A DNA stretch of 64,000 bases from an uncultured bacterium (GCA_946408385.1 CAMJSB010000006.1:1-64000); one strand, 5' to 3'. Counted from the stretch's first letter, positions 1 through 10,976 are shown. Translations and numbers: made by a program. The notes: generated by a model from the letters alone, not told the origin.

Positions 1-65
1 TTTATTTTTATTTATTTTTATTTATTTTTATTTATTTTTATTTATTTTTATTTATTTTTATTTAT
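1..65. repeat. AT-rich decamer tandem repeat
   Basis: Six perfect head-to-tail copies of TTTATTTTTA followed by a partial seventh, at the very edge of the window. The unit length is close to one DNA helical turn. It lies downstream of the rplA terminator and is not coding in any frame. It may continue beyond the window; its function is unknown. Confidence 0.95.
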
Positions 66-136
66 ACCTACACCATTATTATAAATATAAAAAGTTAATA
101 GATTTTTTGTTAGTTCATATACGGGGAAATTTTAAC

Positions 137-169
137 AAAAAAGCTAGCCATTTCTGGTCAGCTTTTTAT
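137..169 (-). terminator. Rho-independent terminator after rplA
   Basis: On the minus strand, AAAAGCT pairs with AGCTTTT around an inner CC/GG pair and is followed by a run of T. It lies just after the rplA stop codon and closes the secE-nusG-rplKA cluster. Confidence 0.75.
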
Positions 170-185
170 TTTTTGTAATTAATTA

Positions 186-866
186 CTAGTATGCAATAAC
201 TACTGCAGGACTCATAGTTGTACTCAATACAACTTTCTTAACTAATTTACCTTTAACTCATGTTGGCTTATTTTCTTCGATAGCAGCAAGTAGAGCATTT
301 ACGTTTTCTACTAATTTAGCATCATCAAATGAAACCTTTCCAACTCCTGCATGAATGTTTCCCGTCTTATCAAGTCTGAATTCGATTTTTCACTTTTTTA
401 CTTCTTCTACAGCTTGAGGAATATTCATAGCAACAGTTCCAGCTTTTGGACTAGGCATCAAACCTTTAGGTCCAAGTTGTTTAGCAACTGGAGCTAAATC
501 TCTAATGTGTTCAGGAGTAGTAATCAAAACATCGAAATCCATTTTACCAGCTTTGATATCGTTTAATAATGTTTCAAATCCAGCAATATCTGCACCAGCT
601 TTTTTAGCTTCCTCAACTTTATCATCACTTACGAATACAGCAACTTTCTTAGTTTTACCTGTTCCGTGAGGAAGAATAGTTGTAGCTCTAAGCATCTGAT
701 CGTTGTACTTAGGATTTGCATTAGTTTTGATAGCAATGTTTACTGTTGCATCAAATTTTGCGTAGTTAGTTTGTTTAACTAATTTTACAGCTTCTTCAAC
801 GCTGTATTGTTTTTGACTGTCGATAGCTTTTTTAGCTTCAACATACTTTTTTCCGTGTGTTGGCAT
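186..866 (-). CDS. rplA: 50S ribosomal protein L1
   Basis: Large-subunit protein of the L1 stalk, 226 residues, normal for the family. It begins MPTHGKKYVEAKKAI; the conserved DVLITTPEHIRDLAPVAKQL and LGPKGLMPSPKAGT segments are clear, and it ends TTMSPAVVIAY. Two in-frame TGA codons fall at conserved glycines (KKGKI and PTGVKGK), so a standard-code reading cuts the protein short. The other 13 glycines are GGN, unlike most neighbouring genes. The start at 866 is chosen by family alignment; the frame stays open for about 18 further codons that give hydrophobic sequence not found in L1. It follows rplK, but 168 bases containing a dispersed repeat separate them. Confidence 0.97.
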
Positions 867-915
867 AATTACAATAATAATAAGAATAAAAGTGGTCCAT
901 AGCGAAAGTGACAAA

Positions 916-980
916 GTCATTTCGGACGTATGTTAGAAATCCATCTGTGCAATGGATTCTTCGCTACGCTCAGAATGACA
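916..980. repeat. Dispersed palindromic repeat, copy 1
   Basis: Intergenic element that begins GTCATTTCGGACG and ends GAATGAC, with an inner hairpin ATCCAT/ATGGAT. Its first half closely matches the element at 56833-56900 (shared GTCATTTCG.ACG.ATGT.AGAAATCCAT). It sits between rplK and rplA, which are normally adjacent. It resembles the REP or BIME class of intergenic repeats. Confidence 0.7.
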
Positions 981-1033
981 GCCCCTACTTTCTGCCACAG
1001 TAATATTTCATTTCTCCAAAGAGATTAGAAATC

Positions 1034-1477
1034 TTATTTTAAATCACAATCAACTCCCATATTTCTAGCAGTTCCAGCAATAATTCTGATTCCTTCTTCA
1101 ACGCTATTTGCATTTAAATCATCTTTCTTGATTTCATAGATTTCTTCCAAATCAGCTCTTGAAAGTTTTCCAACCTTGTTTTTATTTGGTTCTCCAGAAC
1201 CTTTAGCAAGATGTAACTTCCACTTAATTAATCCAGATGTAATAGGAGCTCAGATTTCTATTTGGAAAGTTCTATCTACAAATATAGTTAATTTACATTT
1301 AATTTTTACATCTGTAGGAGCGAACTTTTTCATATAATCTGCAGTTTTTTCGTTGAATTCTTTTGTGAATTGTCCGATATTTACACCGTTTGCTCAAAGC
1401 ATAGGTCCAAGAGGAGGAGCTGGTTGAGCTTTTCCAGCAGGAATCTCAAGATTGAGAATGTTTTGCACTTTTGCCAT
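1034..1477 (-). CDS. rplK: 50S ribosomal protein L11
   Basis: Ribosomal GTPase-centre protein of 147 residues. It starts [20 protein letters not shown] with the typical PPLGPMLGANGVNI segment, and ends [15 protein letters not shown] with the family GTARNMG signature. Of 13 glycines only two are TGA (LGAN and IGAP). The preceding 168 bases carry two stem-loops that could be an autoregulatory leader. Upstream on the same strand are two envelope genes and then nusG, an unusual interruption of the usual nusG-rplK-rplA order. Confidence 0.97.
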
Positions 1478-1525
1478 TTTTCAAGCTTAATAATCAAATA
1501 AATGTTTAAATTTCCATTTTGGACA

Positions 1526-1583
1526 GTCTAACAAATGTTTTCACATCCGTAGAAGCTTAGACATTCTGAGGTAGAAGACTCAG
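1526..1583 (-). promoter_or_regulatory. Structured leader of rplK (candidate L1 binding region)
   Basis: Two inverted repeats lie ahead of rplK: GTCTAA at 1526-1531 with TTAGAC at 1557-1562, and CTGAG at 1566-1570 with CTCAG at 1579-1583. In many bacteria L1 represses rplKA translation by binding a leader stem-loop. The position fits, but I could not match the L1 recognition loop, so the role is inferred. Confidence 0.3.
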
Positions 1584-1645
1584 GCCAATTAGGAACTTTG
1601 AGTATTTGAGATAATTACTCAACTTCATTAAATTTTCAGATTTCT

Positions 1646-2485
1646 TTACTCTTCTAATAATCATCAAAGTAGATCTCATATTCATGATTCTTCACCTTCA
1701 TTTTCTTCTATTTCAACTTCTTCAATACCTTCATCAACTTCCTCATCTCACTTATATTCAGGGATACATCTTCTACAAGGATCAGTTAATCATCTTTCAT
1801 AAGCATCTCTAACTGTACCTTCAAAGACTGTTTCACTATTTGAGAAGGCAGGACAATCTTTATCTACATGATATTTTTTACTATGAGTGGCCCAATATAC
1901 AGTTCATGATGGACTAACTTGCAATACCTCTTGTTCAGCTCTTTCTAGTCATTCCATTGAAACAGGATTCCAATCATAACTTGAAAGTCCTGCAATTGCT
2001 AGAGCGATGATAGCAATAGTTCCAACTATACCTTTAGATTTTTTATCTAAATCTTTGTCTGTAAATATTAATATGATAATTGGTAGGAATGCTATCACAG
2101 AAAGAATTGTTCATAAATTATTCCATAACCAGAATTTTGTCTTATTCTTTTCTGAAGCAGGATCGATATGATTTGCTTTTTTCCATAATAATGAACCAAT
2201 TATTACAAAGACTAAATCTAATATGATACAAATTATCAAGAACCGTGTTATATCTAATCCACTGAACCAGTTGATTATATCTGAGAGTTTTAATATTCCG
2301 ATTACTTCGAAGGCTATTGCAATAACCCGGCATACAATGGCCCAAATTCTTTTGGTAGTAGCCCTTTCATGTGGATCTCAAGTTTGTTCGATTTTTATAA
2401 TTCTTCCGTGACTGTCTTTCCCATAAACTTCTTTACTTTCTGTTTCTTCACTTTGAACTTTAACATACTTTTTTTCTTTTGTCAT
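1646..2485 (-). CDS. Membrane protein with C-terminal Cys/His cluster, unknown function
   Basis: 279 residues, family not recognised. A charged N-terminus of about 45 residues (MTKEKKYVKVQSEE) is followed by four hydrophobic segments at roughly 47-65, 78-98, 118-138 and 150-168. A soluble tail carries HVDKDCPAFSNS and CRRC, a Cys/His arrangement that could bind a metal, and the protein ends in a very acidic, glycine-containing stretch. Several glycines are TGA. It lies between the envelope gene at 2497 and rplK, all on the minus strand, so it is probably transcribed with the secE-nusG cluster. Function is unknown. Confidence 0.85.
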
Positions 2486-2496
2486 GTTTAGTTTAA

Positions 2497-3207
2497 TTAG
2501 TGAATAAATAATGATTTGAGATAATCCTTGCTATAATGATACTTGTCAGCAGGTATCTGTAATAACCATACGTTACCATCAATTTTAACCACCATTATAA
2601 CCCAGACATCTTTGAACATAGATAGGTTTATATAACTTACTCTATCTCCAAATAATTGATTCTGAAGAATTTCGGCTTCAGTTACCATTTCATACACATT
2701 CCCTCCTAGTGTCTCAACAGTATCAATAAATTCCAAACGATCTCCATAGTAAGCAAAATAATTTCATTTAGAATCCTGTAGCGTATATTTTGGATTTTCT
2801 CAAAGAATATTTACTATATCCAAAGTCCCAAAATATTCTGTTGTGCCTGGAAGTGTCTTTATATCCGCAGAAGTTAAACTTACAGAATTAGAATTTTCAT
2901 AAACATCAAATGTTTGAGTATTTGAGCTAATTATTCAATTCTGCTGTATATCTCATAAAGAAACCGAACTAGAAGGATTAACATTTTTTAAATTACTGTT
3001 ATCACCCAAGTTATCATTAATAGAATCCTGCGTAATTAATCATAAATTCTGGTTTGTAATTCATGTCTTATTAATAACTTCGTTTCATTCTTGCATTGAG
3101 GTCTTAAAGAGAGATTCCTTTTTGTGATAAGTTAGCGAATATACAATCGACAAACTTAGAAACAGAATTATTAATGATCGAGTAATTACTTTTTTGTTTT
3201 CCATCAT
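2497..3207 (-). CDS. Predicted exported or membrane-anchored protein, unknown function
   Basis: 236 residues. The N-terminus MMENKKVITRSLIILFLSLS followed by IVYSLTYHKK is a basic stretch then one hydrophobic segment, fitting a signal anchor or uncleaved signal peptide. The middle is rich in Asn and Ser and low in complexity (about residues 40-115); the C-terminal half (about 125-236) looks globular. There is no lipobox cysteine. The start is one of two adjacent ATG codons. It begins 24 bases after nusG stops. I do not recognise the family. Confidence 0.8.
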
Positions 3208-3231
3208 GATGCGAATATTGCTTGATAAAAG

Positions 3232-3813
3232 TTATTGAGCAATTTCCACAGCATCCATTCAAATTGTCGTTGGTGTAAGTTGTCAAAGCCATTCAACACT
3301 TACAGTTACCAATCATTTTTCTGAATCAACTGAAATCACAGTTCACTTAGTTCATTTTAAGTCTCATGATTTAATAAGTACCAAATCTCATTTTTTAAAA
3401 GGCACCTTAACGTTTAACGAATCTTCAGAAGCTTGAATCTGCTGCATCATCTGATTAAACTCATCATCAGTAAGTGGAACTGGATGAGTATCTGCTCATA
3501 CAATTAGTCTTACTCATGGAGTATTTCTGATCACATACCAGATTTTATCGTTCATTCTGGATTTAAAGAACAGATATCATGGATATAATCTTTTTTGTTT
3601 AATCACTTTTTCTCACTTTTTACTAACAGAAACCTCATTTACCTTTGGATTCAATAATTCGATTACATCTTCCTGAAGTCACTGTCTCACAACTCTTTCT
3701 TTTAGATTTTCAAGGACAAGATCCTCTTGACCGGAGTTAACACTCAGTACATATCGTCTAAATGTACGGTCCTCAATCTGTTTTTTAATTTCTACTGTAT
3801 TTGTTTCTTGCAT
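3232..3813 (-). CDS. nusG: Transcription termination/antitermination protein NusG
   Basis: 193 residues. The N-terminal NGN domain starts around residue 18 (RRYVLSVNSGQEDLVLENL) and continues with LYPGYLFFKSR and VRNTPGV-like sequence (VIRNTPGVRLIVG). A C-terminal KOW motif (FKKGDLVLIKSGDLKGTKG) lies near residues 138-156. NusG binds RNA polymerase and links it to Rho or the ribosome. Twelve of its 13 glycines are TGA, so a standard-code reading destroys the gene. It lies 50 bases after secE, the universal secE-nusG pairing. Confidence 0.97.
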
Positions 3814-3863
3814 GATATTTAGTGAAGAAAATAAAACATTTTACCGCTTTTTAATTTGAGATA

Positions 3864-4055
3864 TTAAAGAGCTCCAGTCATGGATTGGTAAAAAATTTGG
3901 TATCCTTCGCTGAAGATATAATCAGCAAGTACAAAATATAAACCAGTTACAATAACTACACCAAAAATAGCAGCAGTCAATGTAATGTACATTTTACTGT
4001 CTGGATGTTTTAGACTTTTCACTGTATCCAAACTGTCATAAATAAAGTCAAGCAT
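3864..4055 (-). CDS. secE: Preprotein translocase subunit SecE
   Basis: 63 residues, the short single-span form. It has the amphipathic helix MLDFIYDSLDTVKSLKHPDS, then a transmembrane segment at about residues 24-45 (YITLTAAIFGVVIVTGLYFV), then a short tail. It forms the SecYEG core with SecY and SecG. It is the first gene of the secE-nusG cluster and has a promoter about 45 bases upstream. Identification rests on size, topology and the position before nusG. Confidence 0.9.
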   Translation of the reverse strand: MLDFIYDSLDTVKSLKHPDSKMYITLTAAIFGVVIVTGLYFVLADYIFSEGYQIFYQSMTGAL

Positions 4056-4098
4056 TCCATTATTTACAATAATAAAAAACGAAAGTTTACAACAAATA

Positions 4099-4126
4099 CT
4101 TATAAAAATTTCGATAAAAAATGCAA
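4099..4126 (-). promoter_or_regulatory. Promoter of the secE-nusG cluster
   Basis: On the minus strand, -35 TTGCAT (complement at 4121-4126) and -10 TATAAG (4099-4104) are separated by 16 bases, about 45 bases ahead of the secE start. Confidence 0.55.
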
Positions 4127-4170
4127 GAGAAATCTGATTTTATTTTGTGTTTTAGAACAAATTTTTAGAA

Positions 4171-4202
4171 CAAAAAATGCAGTAGAATATATCCACTGCA
4201 TT
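4171..4202 (-). terminator. Rho-independent terminator
   Basis: Minus-strand AATGCAGT pairs perfectly with ACTGCATT, followed by TTTTTTG. It closes the small gene that ends at 4210. Confidence 0.8.
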
Positions 4203-4209
4203 AAGTTGT

Positions 4210-4473
4210 TTAGATTGGTAACCCAGGAATATATCCCTCAGGTACTTCAATTGAGAATCCATCTGGTATTCTCTTGCATTTGAAGTACTTTTTCCACTCT
4301 CTGTGGCTCTGTGTTTCCATAATCTGGAAGTGACTACATGTTATAGAAATTGAGCGGTTAAATACCGTTATCCTCTCAACATTACTTGCTTTAAAAGCGA
4401 GCTTGATGTCGTTAATGGAGCTTCTTCCTTCGGAAATCAAAGCTGTCTTTAATTTGAATAAACTTTCTTTCAT
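4210..4473 (-). CDS. Small conserved-looking orphan protein
   Basis: 87 residues starting MKESLFKLKTALISEG and ending VPEGYIPGLPI. No signal peptide or membrane segment is visible. It contains no internal TGA; its few glycines are GGN. It has its own strong promoter (4533-4560) and terminator (4171-4202), so it is a monocistronic unit. I do not recognise the family. It resembles the other short, TGA-free, self-contained genes of this window. Confidence 0.75.
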   Translation of the reverse strand: MKESLFKLKTALISEGRSSINDIKLAFKASNVERITVFNRSISITCSHFQIMETQSHREWKKYFKCKRIPDGFSIEVPEGYIPGLPI

Positions 4474-4532
4474 TTAAAAAATTTTTTAATTAGATTATGT
4501 TTTTTGATATGATTTCGTTTAATTAGATTGAT

Positions 4533-4560
4533 ATTATATATTTTTTACATATAAAGTCAA
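4533..4560 (-). promoter_or_regulatory. Promoter of the 87-residue orphan
   Basis: Minus-strand -35 TTGACT (complement 4555-4560), 16-base spacer, perfect -10 TATAAT (complement 4533-4538), about 60 bases ahead of the start codon. Confidence 0.75.
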
Positions 4561-4662
4561 GTATTTTTAGTTTTACTTGAAACTTACAAAAAAAATCCTA
4601 CACTAGGCACAAGTGAGAATAATTATCTTTCTCAGTTTTTGGCGGATTTTGAAAAAATATTT

Positions 4663-6282
4663 ATGGCGGAAAAGCAATTTGGAATAGAAGAAACCCAGAA
4701 AAGAAAGAGAAAAATGCCTCCAGTGCAGTTTTTTATATATTCTTTATTGTTTTTAATATTCTTCCGAGCATTTAGTCTATACGCAAATATTACAAATATA
4801 CTTTTTGGGTGATCAACATTAGACATTTTTACGAATGATTTGCAGACATTATCTATCTATTTTCTTCCAATCGATAAAGAGGTTTCACATGAATTATACA
4901 CATTAGACACTATTGTTCAGTCATACAAAAAATGAGAGAATATATTCAAAACAAAAAAACCTGAAATAGAGGAAGTTCGGTACTATATTATAAATAACCA
5001 AAACTACCTTTCATCAGTGTGATTTCAACGTTATGAATCTTTAATGTGATTCTTGTCAGATATGTATGATCATCGTGAAGAAGTTTATGAACTTTTGTGA
5101 GAAAATCATGCTTATAATTATTTAATTCCACTACAAAATGGAAATGAAAAACGTCCAAATGGATGATTTTTTGGTTCATTTGCTTTTGTAACTTTAAGCT
5201 GATGACATATCGAGAATTTGGAAGTTATTGACTCATATTTGGCAGATTATATTGCTCCTAAATCTAGAATGCGTTTACCTGCACGATATTCTCAATATTT
5301 CGGAGAATATCAACTTTGATTTGTAGCATGAAATAAATTCTGATTTACGGATATGGATGGAAAGAATTTGAAAATATTGTATGAAAAAGCATTCAATGAA
5401 GACTATGAAATGGATAAAGTGAAAGAGATGTATAGTGGAAATCAGCGAAAATTATTACACAATAAATATATAAAATGAGTAATTTTTCTTGATTCAAACT
5501 TACTTGAGGAGCTATTGCCATGATTTAGTGATAAAATGAGAGAATGGCAGTTTGTAAATGCTTCAATAGATATAATACGTGGAGAGGATCGTGGAAATAA
5601 AAAAGAAGTTTATATTGCAGAAGTGCTTGATTATTTCTTTAAGAATTCCACAACCATCGCAAAGAATCTGATAAATAATCGAGATGAAGTGTTAAACAAA
5701 AGATACATTCAGATTTATCTTTCTGATATGTTTGTAAGTCAGGAATTTAGAGATATGATAGCCAAAAATAATTTGAATACGAGATTTGAATGATGAAAAA
5801 TTTATGCTCGAGATGTGAATATTGCAAATAATAAGTCTGATGATTTTCTTACGAAATGGATTAAACTATATTCATCTACATGAGAATTGATTACATCGCA
5901 GCAGAATGAAATTCTTTCACTTGCAGATTTGCCAGTAGGGGAGTATCAGCTCGTGATTGATTATTATTTCTTTGTTCCTGAGAGCTATAAGAATTTTATC
6001 CATTGATTGGAGAAAAAATATCAAATAGGAATTACTCCAAGAGAGGAAGGAATTTTAGTCCTCAGTCCAGTGAATCATTATGACTGAAAACCTGAACGTA
6101 TGTGGCGAGAAAAATGAATGGTTTACTATCCACGAAATATGGAAATTACATCAGTCGAATGAGATGTAGAGAATATAAATTATTTTCAGTCTGATTTCGC
6201 ACAATGATTGAATTACACTTTACGTACGGTAAAGACTGAAGACCAAAAGCAAGCTGTAATTAATTTTAGGATTAATTCATAA
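4663..6282 (+). CDS. DUF4012-type membrane protein
   Basis: 539 residues. One transmembrane segment near residues 20-42 (FFIYSLLFLIFFRAFSLYA) follows a basic N-terminus, so most of the protein is probably extracytoplasmic. Residues about 165-195 contain LIPLQNGNEKRPNGGFFGSF and then VTLSGGHIENLEVID. This is the signature of DUF4012, a family often found near polysaccharide genes (as I recall it: QN..E.RP.GGF.GS). Many glycines are TGA. Its molecular function is not established. The gene stands alone, divergent from the 87-residue orphan and convergent with the giant gene. Confidence 0.85.
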
Positions 6283-6360
6283 AAATAGCATTAACATAAA
6301 AATCAATCATCATCCAATAGTAGCAATACCATTAATGTGAAATTAATAAATTCAGAAAAT

Positions 6361-6392
6361 AAAAAAAACTCATTTGAGGTCTTTTTTTATTA
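6361..6392. terminator. Weak bidirectional hairpin between convergent genes
   Basis: An A-run, CTC, a short loop, GAG and a T-run lie between the convergent genes ending at 6282 and 6399. The stem has only three G:C pairs plus A:T pairs with a bulge, so the call is tentative. Confidence 0.4.
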
Positions 6393-6398
6393 AATATT

Positions 6399-9300
6399 TT
6401 ATGCGACATTTGATCGATTGATTCTAGTTTCTATATCTGATGAAGTATCTTGAGTTATTACCCTATATGAACTTGAAGGTAAACGATTTTTAAATGATTT
6501 TTCAATTTGTGCAATGTCATGATTAATGAAACGTCATGATTGAAATGCTCTTTTTTGAGCTTTTCTACGTTTTTTTCAATCTTTAAACTCATCTGCATTA
6601 TCTCATATTTCTGTATTGTCATATTCATATTCTCAGTCCCCAGCAAAGACATCTTTGTATACATTACGTGATCATAGTAGCATAGGTTCAGTTTTTATTC
6701 AATCGGATTTAAAAGCTTCTTTTATTACAAGAGAATTATTTAGAGTTCCTTTTTCAAAGGCTTCTTCAAAAAAAGTTTGGAATGATTTTAAAGCATTTTC
6801 CATTTCTGGTGGTAATTTACGAGAAGAGAAACAATCTTTTCGAACAGTTCATTGAAAAGTGTACCACAAAATATCTTTTATTTCCTCTCAAGAAATGTTT
6901 CACATATCTAAATATTGTCATTTCCCATTGTAGTTATATGTGTAAGGTTGTCATATCCTATTTCTCCAGTAATATGCAGTATGTATTCGTTTATACGCTT
7001 TTTGTCTGTCAGCTTCAGAGTTTAAACCGAATCGGCTAAAATATTGTTTTAATACAAGACTTACACTTTCAGGAGACTTCGCATCCATATTTCAAACTTC
7101 TCTTGTAATTTGTTTCCAGAACTCTGCTCTATTGTTTCTTTCATCTGGATCTTTTCAGTCAAATGAACCATCTCTAATTGCCATTCTATCACGTACAACA
7201 TTAGCATTTGACAATAATCATCAACTATTTGCTACTACAGGGTTATCAAGTAGTGAGTTGTCTATATTCTCCATTCCAGAGTCCAAAGCATCTGATTGTA
7301 ATTTTTTCAAAATTGAATTTTCAGGGAATGTCTTTGCAGGGAATCTAGATTTAGAGTACTTTTCAAAAGCGTTCATCTTATCCACATCCCATCGCGAGTC
7401 TAATTCTCATATTAGTTTATCAATATTTAATTTTCAATTTTTTAAATCTCATTCATGGAAATATGATTTAACACTGTCTGAAAATTTTCATAAATGTTCT
7501 TCTTCGCAAAAATCATCTAGTAAAGCTACGACTTTTGGAGAATGACTTGTCTCTTTAGCCAACATGCCAGGTAAAAATCACATGGTTTTAGCCCATTGAT
7601 AAGTTTGTTTTCTTAGATCTTTTTTACCATTTACATCTAATACTCCACTCAACATATATAGCAGAAAACATTTTTGATACTCTGATTTTTGTTCAGGGTT
7701 TTTTGCTAACATAAACATTTTTTTAAGATTACCGATTGCTCACGAAAATCTAGAAGATTTGATAAGTCTTTTGAAATCTTCACTTGCCAACTTGAAGTCA
7801 TTATGAGAGATTTTCCCAAAAGCATCTTCGACAGATGATTTATTAAACCATCATTGATATGAGCTTTTCAATTCATTTGCAAACTTTTCCGATAATAGTC
7901 TTTTAGAAGGATTCGGTACATAATTAGTTCATTCTTTTCATGGGATTCATCTTCACTCATGAGATCCAAAAAATTCGAGTTTTCAGTTGGCTCAAGTAAC
8001 ATTATTTATAATATAATCCATTTCACAGGTAGCTAAAACATCCTGTATCTGATCCTTTTCTTTTCATGCATTTTTTAATTTATTTATACATTTTTGTTTG
8101 TCTCTTAAAAATTGTTCATAATGTGCGTCTCCAAGAATAACCTTGATCCAAAGTCAAGAATTTTCTTGTCCAGAGAGGCCACGATATGGAGATCCTCATT
8201 TTTGTATGTTTGCTAAAAGTAGAGCAGCAGCTTTACGACTTTCTACTTTAGAAGGATTTCATTTATCAAATAAATCTGTAATAAATTTTTTGTATGATTT
8301 TCCATATAGAGTCTGTACATGATCAGGTACTTGATCAAAAGTATCTGCAAATTGTCCATCACTTTGAAGAGCTTTTAAATATTCTTCAATTTCTGTCCAA
8401 GCTCCATTGAGTTCTTCGTTGTATATTTCTTGTTGACGTTTTCAGATAGCACTTTTTATAGATGGAGGTAATAATGGGATGGCAGAAAGTTTTTTTAATA
8501 AATTTTTTTCAACCATTCACTTAAATAATTCTGTTTGAGCTTTGTCGTAGTCTCATATTTTTTTCTTTAAAGCTCAGAAAATGTCTTTAAGTCAGTTTTT
8601 AACGTTATTAAAACTAAACCAATTTAATTTCCACTTTCATCCATTTACCATCTTAAATTCTTGATCTTGTCTCTGAAGTGCACTATTTGATTCTGCTTCA
8701 GTTTGTGGCACCAATCATTTCTGTGAAAAGAAAATCAAAAAATTATTCCAATCCATATCACGTTTATATGAAAAGCGCTTTTTTTCAGTTTTTCAGTCTT
8801 TTCATTTTTCATCTCAGTTAAAACTTGATGAAACGGTAAATGTTTTTCTAATTGGATTGTATTCCACTTTATAAGTTGATTTATCATCGGCAGATGCTCA
8901 AAAGTATTTCACTTCTACGTCTTTTTCTTTTCAGTCTTCATCTATAATTTTTTGCATAAATTTATTACCTGTCCAAGTTGTTCATGATGGAGGGAAGTCT
9001 AATTCTCCGGTTCATAGCTTACCACCCAATTTATCTCTAAAAGAATTAAAGTCTGAGCTATCAGGATTTGGCAAAAGCCAAATTTTATTAGAATCTTTGG
9101 ATAAACTATTGAACTCTTCTATTGTTTTTTTGCTCATCTTAAATTCTCTAGTTTTTCACTCGAGTTTGCTATTAAATTTTAGCTCTCATCAGTATACAGT
9201 TCATTTAAATGTTCATTTTGTCATATTCACATCACTAATTTTGACTTTCATCCATTGATATCATCATCAAGGTAGTTCACTTTCTCACATAGGTAGCCAG

Positions 9301-10976
9301 ATTTCTGATCCATTTTCAAACTTTCATTGTCAAAGTTGCTCAAGCTCATATTTAAATTTTGCTGGTAAATATTCTTCTTTTGCAAGATTCTCTTTTTCAT
9401 TTTCTCATTCTTTATGCTCGACATTTTTTGCTTGTCAGAAGCACTTTTCGACCTCCTTTTGTTTATTTGGATCGAGTTTTGTGATAGGAAGTTTACTATT
9501 TATTATAAAAAATAGATAAATTAAATTTCAAATATTTTCTCATTTTATTTCATATCTATCTCATTGGTCGAATCTTGCTAAAAAATTTAAAAGTTTCGTT
9601 TTATCTTCAATAGCAATATTTAACCCATCTATATCTGACTTGTTGATTGTAAATTCCATTGGAAAAGCATCATGGGATTTTTCAGCATTTTTTCAAAATT
9701 CATCAATATCTTTTAGCCAGTTATTTGGTCATTCTTTAATTTTTTTATGAATCGGTAAAAATATGTCTCATGTTAGTGGAGCGGGGGGTGTGGCTCATGG
9801 GATATTAACATCGGACAATCTTAGATTAACTATAGGATTGGATGTATCAGTCAGCTCTTTGTAAAATTCTTTAAATTCATCATAATTTCACCAGTTTAAA
9901 CTTAGAAATTCATTTATTCATTCATCATTCAGCATTTTTAAGCGAATATCTGCCACCTTATCAAAATAATCTTTTAGTACATTCGAATCAATTTTAGAAT
10001 AGTCAAAATCATTATTATAAAGTTGCTCTAAGGCATTTCAGATTTTTGAATTTTTTGTCTTTAAGTATTGCAGATAAAATTCTCGTTTTAGAGCTTTTAT
10101 TTGAGAGGCTTTTTCGACTTCACTTAAATTGGTGTCGTCATTTATTGCTTGTTTTCTCGTTTGATATTCAGGATATTTCTCTGATATTCTATCTTCACTA
10201 TATTTATATTCATCGCTTTCTCATACTATTGTATTTATTGCAGGAATACTGTTTGTTAGCAATCACTGAAAAGTTTTTGAAAAGTCCTTAGCGATACTTA
10301 CTGTACGATCTGCCTCTTTTCATATTTCAAATGCGAGTAGAGTATCAAAGTCTTGCTTAGTACTGGCCGGAATAGTAGGATTTGTTAGGTTAACTCATGC
10401 AGGAATTTGTATCCCAACGGGGAGATTATTATTCAGATCTTCATTTGTGATATTTACTTCTTTTAATATTTCTATCGCTTTCTTTGCTCCAGTAGATCAT
10501 TCTTTCGATTCTAGATAAATTAGAACTTCCTGAATATATCTAACGACATTAGTATCTAATGGAATTGCACATTCGGTATCAAAATCACTATAAGGAGCAG
10601 TAGGAGCTCAAATTTGAGAGCGAACTTTATCATAAATTTCATTCATAAAAGCCTGTTTGATTCTAATATTGCCAATTCTATCCATGCAATCCTTAAAATC
10701 CCACATCCACTTATTATATACTAAAGTGGCAAGATTTATTTGTTCCTTTCCTATATCATCAAATTTAATATTGGGGTCTATCCCAGTTAATTTATCGATT
10801 AGGCTTTCTTCACCTCTAAAATATGTCTGATCAAAAAATCTATTTATTAGTTCAGCGTTTCTTTGTTCTCATGCCTCAAAATTATTGTACAAATCATTTA
10901 CAGTCTTTTCTAGAGCTGCTCATTTTACGATATTTGTTGGCGGATCTTCTCTCAGATTCATTGATACAACGACCAT
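6399..10976 (-). CDS. Giant protein of unknown function, 1525 residues
   Basis: The longest gene here, open for 4.6 kb only if UGA is glycine. It starts MVVVSMNLREDPPTNIVKGA and ends DIETRINRSNVA. No signal peptide or clear transmembrane segment is visible. It is rich in Lys, Asn, Asp and Glu, with helical N-terminal third and a central region of short beta-like stretches (about 540-800, e.g. KISDVNMTKGTFKGTVYGG). The C-terminal half is charged and helical, and the tail is basic (KDGKKRRKAQKRAFQSGRF). Its promoter is at 11114-11141. I recognise no enzymatic motif. The style resembles the coiled-coil/GH19 protein at 36040. Its size and lack of export signal leave effector, scaffold or structural roles all open. 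Confidence 0.85.

Noticed and set aside
1-65. CRISPR array
   Set aside because: The decamer units are contiguous with no spacers.
867-920. Upstream extension of L1 to 920
   Set aside because: The extra 18 residues are hydrophobic and absent from the L1 family; ATG at 866 gives the family N-terminus.
7132-7545. 137-codon plus-strand frame inside the giant gene
   Set aside because: It is antisense to a 1525-codon gene with consistent code-25 codon use; it has no promoter or family resemblance.
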